NCBI GenBank assembly: GCA_041749275.1
Contig: JBGTBQ010000312.1
Span: forward strand, 1-9,062
Reading direction: 5' to 3'
Source: JBGTBQ01 sp041749275
GTDB lineage: Bacteria > Acidobacteriota > Blastocatellia > Pyrinomonadales > Pyrinomonadaceae
Length of the DNA: 9,062 bases
Shown here: positions 7,298 through 9,062 of the stretch, in pieces
Numbering within the stretch: the first letter of the stretch is position 1
How the letters are laid out: every line of letters begins with the position of its first letter
Notes under the pieces: generated by a model
Databases searched by the model: none
Told to the model about the DNA's origin: nothing
Seen by the model: the letters and a program-made list of their open reading frames with translations, nothing else
Translations under genes and position numbers: made by a program

Positions 7298-7385
7298 AAC
7301 GCAGAGGGCGCGGAGGGTTCGCAGAGGACGCAGAAAAGAAGGTTTTTCTCTGCGTCCTCTGCGAACCCTCCGCGCCCTCTGCGTT
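7298..7385. repeat. Large perfect hairpin of GCAGAGG-type units between sppA and serS
   Basis: Bases 7298-7334 and 7349-7385 are exact reverse complements over 37 bp, with a 14-base A/T-rich loop. The arms are built of degenerate CGCAGAGGG / CGCGGAGGG / CGCAGAGGA units. It lies between two converging genes, where such a hairpin could end transcription from both sides. Similar GCAGAGGACGCAGAG intergenic repeats occur, as far as I recall, in other environmental genomes, so it is probably a dispersed element and not specific to this site. Confidence 0.9.
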
Positions 7386-7463
7386 ATATCTGCCTCGCGC
7401 TAAACACTCAAGCCGCGGGGCGGCGGCCAGCCGCGATCAAAAATCCGACCGGCTCTCTACTGC

Positions 7464-8762
7464 TTACTGTCCTTCAATCTTTTCCATGCCGCCCATGTAT
7501 GACCTGAGCGCTTCGGGAATCAAGACGGAGCCGTCGGGCTGCTGGTAGTTCTCCAAAATGGCGAGCCACGTGCGCCCGACGGCGAGACCGGAGCCGTTGA
7601 GCGTGTGGACGTATTCGGGCTTCGAGCCGCCCGCGCGTCGAAAGCGTATCTGCGCGCGGCGTGCCTGAAACGACTCGAAGTTCGTGCACGAGGAGATTTC
7701 GCGGAAGGTGTTCTGCGAGGGGAGCCACACTTCGATGTCGTAGGTCTTCGCCGCGCCGAAACCCATGTCGCCGGTCGAGAGCGTGACGACGCGATAATGA
7801 AGGCCGAGCTTTTGCAGGATCGTTTCGGCGTTGCGCGTCAGGGCTTCGAGTTCGTCGTAAGAAGTTTCGGGGAGCGCGAGCTTCACCAACTCCACTTTAT
7901 CGAACTGGTGCTGGCGGATGATGCCGCGTGTGTCGCGCCCGTAAGAGCCGGCCTCGGAGCGGAAGCATGGCGTGTAGGAGACGAACTTCATCGGCAGCTC
8001 GGCGGCGTCTAAAATCTCATCCCGGTGAATGTTCGTCACCGGCACTTCGGCGGTTGGTATTAGATACAGACCGCGCTCGTCTTCAAGCTTGAAGAGGTCG
8101 CCCTCGAACTTCGGGAGCTGCGAGGTGCCGTAGAGCGACGCGGCGTTGACGATGAAGGGCGGGAGCGTCTCTTCGTAGCCATGCTCCGCCGTGTGTATGT
8201 CGAGCATGAAGTTGATGAGCGCGCGTTCCATGCGCGCCCCCGCGCCCTTGAGGATGGCGAAGCGTGCGCTCGTAATCTTTGCCGCGCGTTCGAGGTCGAG
8301 GATGCCGAGCCGCGTGCCGAGGTCTACGTGATCCTGCGGCTCGAAGTCGAACCGGGGCACCTCGCCCCACTGGCGCGCTTCCTCATTCGCCGACTCGTCC
8401 GCGCCAATGGGCACAGAGGCGTGCGGGATGTTGGGGAGGGTCTCTAGAATTTCGCGCATGTCATTTTCGACTTCCTCCCGATCTGAATTCTGTTCGGTAA
8501 TGAGCCTCTTCAAAGAGGCCATTTCCTCACGTAATTTAAGCGTTTCCTCCGCCTTCCCCTCTTTCATGAGCGTACCGATTTGACTGCTATATTCGTTACG
8601 CTTCGCATTTAGCCTATCTGATTCAGCGATTGTGTTACGACGTTCCTTATCAGCACGCTTGAAGATATTAAGCGCATTAAATACTTCGTCTGATGCTCCG
8701 CGGTTCTCAAGCGCTTGGATAACCTTATCGAGATTGTCACGAACGTAGTTAAGATCGAGCAT
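7464..8762 (-). CDS. serS: Seryl-tRNA synthetase
   Basis: SerRS (432 residues, cytoplasmic homodimer) charges tRNA-Ser, and also tRNA-Sec where present, with serine. Residues about 27-105 form the long antiparallel coiled coil that grips the tRNA long arm. The class II catalytic core follows: motif 1 region near ERALINFMLDIH, TAEV (237-240), motif 2 FRSEAGSYGRDTRGIIRQHQF (about 267-287), ISSCTNFESFQARR, and motif 3 GSGLAVGRT (390-398) with ENYQQPDGS. These match active bacterial enzymes, and the length is normal. The ATG at 8762 gives the conserved MLDLNYVRDN start; a purine-rich AGGGAAGAAG lies upstream. The gene converges with sppA. Its first ~107 codons are GC-poor (25 G/C in 60 bases at 8581-8640) while the remainder is GC-rich (40 of 60 at 7621-7680), although the protein is continuous. 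The stop codon lies in a CAGTAAGCAG repeat. Confidence 0.96.
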   Translation of the reverse strand: MLDLNYVRDNLDKVIQALENRGASDEVFNALNIFKRADKERRNTIAESDRLNAKRNEYSSQIGTLMKEGKAEETLKLREEMASLKRLITEQNSDREEVENDMREILETLPNIPHASVPIGADESANEEARQWGEVPRFDFEPQDHVDLGTRLGILDLERAAKITSARFAILKGAGARMERALINFMLDIHTAEHGYEETLPPFIVNAASLYGTSQLPKFEGDLFKLEDERGLYLIPTAEVPVTNIHRDEILDAAELPMKFVSYTPCFRSEAGSYGRDTRGIIRQHQFDKVELVKLALPETSYDELEALTRNAETILQKLGLHYRVVTLSTGDMGFGAAKTYDIEVWLPSQNTFREISSCTNFESFQARRAQIRFRRAGGSKPEYVHTLNGSGLAVGRTWLAILENYQQPDGSVLIPEALRSYMGGMEKIEGQ

Positions 8763-8828
8763 AGGTCTTCTTCCCTCTGCGTGTTGTGTGTAAAGGTCGC
8801 GTTTGCGAATTCAATTAATTCTATGCAA

Positions 8829-8856
8829 GCGCCGTTAGGCGCGGAATGTTTGTAGC
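8829..8856. repeat. Small hairpin repeat, unit A (GCGCC-GTTA-GGCGC + GGAATGT)
   Basis: A 5-bp stem (8829-8833 with 8838-8842) around the loop GTTA is followed by GGAATGT (8843-8849) and TTGTAGC. The architecture is shared with the unit at 8883, although the stem sequence differs. It is probably a REP-like intergenic element. Confidence 0.6.
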
Positions 8857-8881
8857 TTCGAGAGCTTCAATTTGCTCCTAA

Positions 8882-8925
8882 AGCTCCGGAGGAGCGGAAT
8901 GTCATACATTTCGCCCCTCCGGGCT
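8882..8925. repeat. Hairpin repeat, unit B (GCTCC-GGA-GGAGC + GGAATGT) in a longer inverted repeat
   Basis: The 5-bp stem (8883-8887 with 8891-8895) is followed by GGAATGT (8896-8902). The whole unit is mirrored, with a few mismatches, by ACATTTCGCCCCTCCGGGCT (8906-8925), giving an imperfect ~20-bp hairpin with a three-base turn. The same GGAATGT follows unit A. Confidence 0.65.
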
Positions 8926-8960
8926 GATGTCGGGACACATTTTGTAAATGAGCGAGTGGT

Positions 8961-8979
8961 CACGAGTTAGCGACTCGTG
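8961..8979. repeat. Hairpin CACGAGT-TAGCG-ACTCGTG
   Basis: A perfect 7-bp stem with a five-base loop lies 18 bases before the ATG of the last reading frame. It may be a third member of the nearby hairpin cluster (followed by GAGAGCATT, not GGAATGT), or part of the end of a mobile element. The rest of the 8763-8996 gap shows no gene; a TGTC-GG-GACA palindrome sits at 8929-8938. Confidence 0.55.
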
Positions 8980-8996
8980 AGAGCATTGGGTTTACC

Positions 8997-9062
8997 ATGA
9001 CTCAAAGCTCTTGTCCCACTCGCCTGCGCGAGTATATCAACGCCATGTTGCCCGCGGCACAT
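8997..9062 (+). CDS. Start of an unidentified reading frame, possibly a transposase
   Basis: From ATG at 8997 the frame is open for 22 codons to the window end and reads MTQSSCPTRLREYINAMLP, then AAH. This is too short to assign safely. The pattern, with a short polar start and 'LREYINAMLP-x-AH', reminds me of the N-terminus of some IS4-like transposases, in which a 'LPFAHGHQ' motif comes early; that is a memory-based hint only. The frame sits behind a cluster of hairpins and a TGTCGGGACA palindrome, a setting that fits the edge of an insertion sequence. The ribosome binding site is weak. It could be a chance frame. Confidence 0.35.
   Translation, partial: MTQSSCPTRLREYINAMLPAAH

Overview
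The window looks like a chromosomal segment of a GC-rich environmental bacterium. Housekeeping genes are near 62-67% GC in rows I counted. The mix of a secreted 'FDFWVGEW' protein, a NorQ/CbbQ-type ATPase and many short hairpin repeats between genes would fit an Acidobacteriota-like genome (perhaps Blastocatellia). That assignment is an inference from style only; there is no rRNA or other taxonomic marker here.

Layout. On the left, the minus strand carries the start of an unrecognised gene that runs off the edge (1-175). Directly upstream of it lies what looks like the frameshifted C-terminal remnant of a TIR-like predicted nucleotide-binding protein (176 to about 461). A secreted DUF1579-like protein follows on the plus strand (584-1111). 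Then come three minus-strand genes in a row: a NorQ/CbbQ-type AAA+ ATPase (3025-3828), a putative restriction endonuclease with an N-terminal helix-hairpin-helix region (2052-2993) and a beta-class DNA methyltransferase (1180-2037). The two restriction-modification genes are much poorer in GC (24 of 60 bases at 2341-2400) than their surroundings, so they were probably acquired horizontally.

The right half is core metabolism. It holds the tRNA 2-thiouridylase mnmA (4110-5249, +), the membrane signal-peptide peptidase sppA (5439-7235, +) and seryl-tRNA synthetase serS (7464-8762, -). sppA and serS converge on a very large perfect hairpin (37-bp arms, 7298-7385). The first third of serS has much lower GC than the rest. 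Beyond serS is a cluster of small hairpin repeats and the first 22 codons of a reading frame that leaves the window and may be a transposase.

Two themes stand out. One is a defence flavour on the left: an intact-looking restriction-modification pair and the remains of a TIR-like gene. The other is the density of short inverted repeats: several of the longer gaps between genes contain one, and in some cases the repeat touches the gene itself (the norQ-like start codon, the mnmA stop codon, the serS stop codon). I saw no tRNA, rRNA or CRISPR array.
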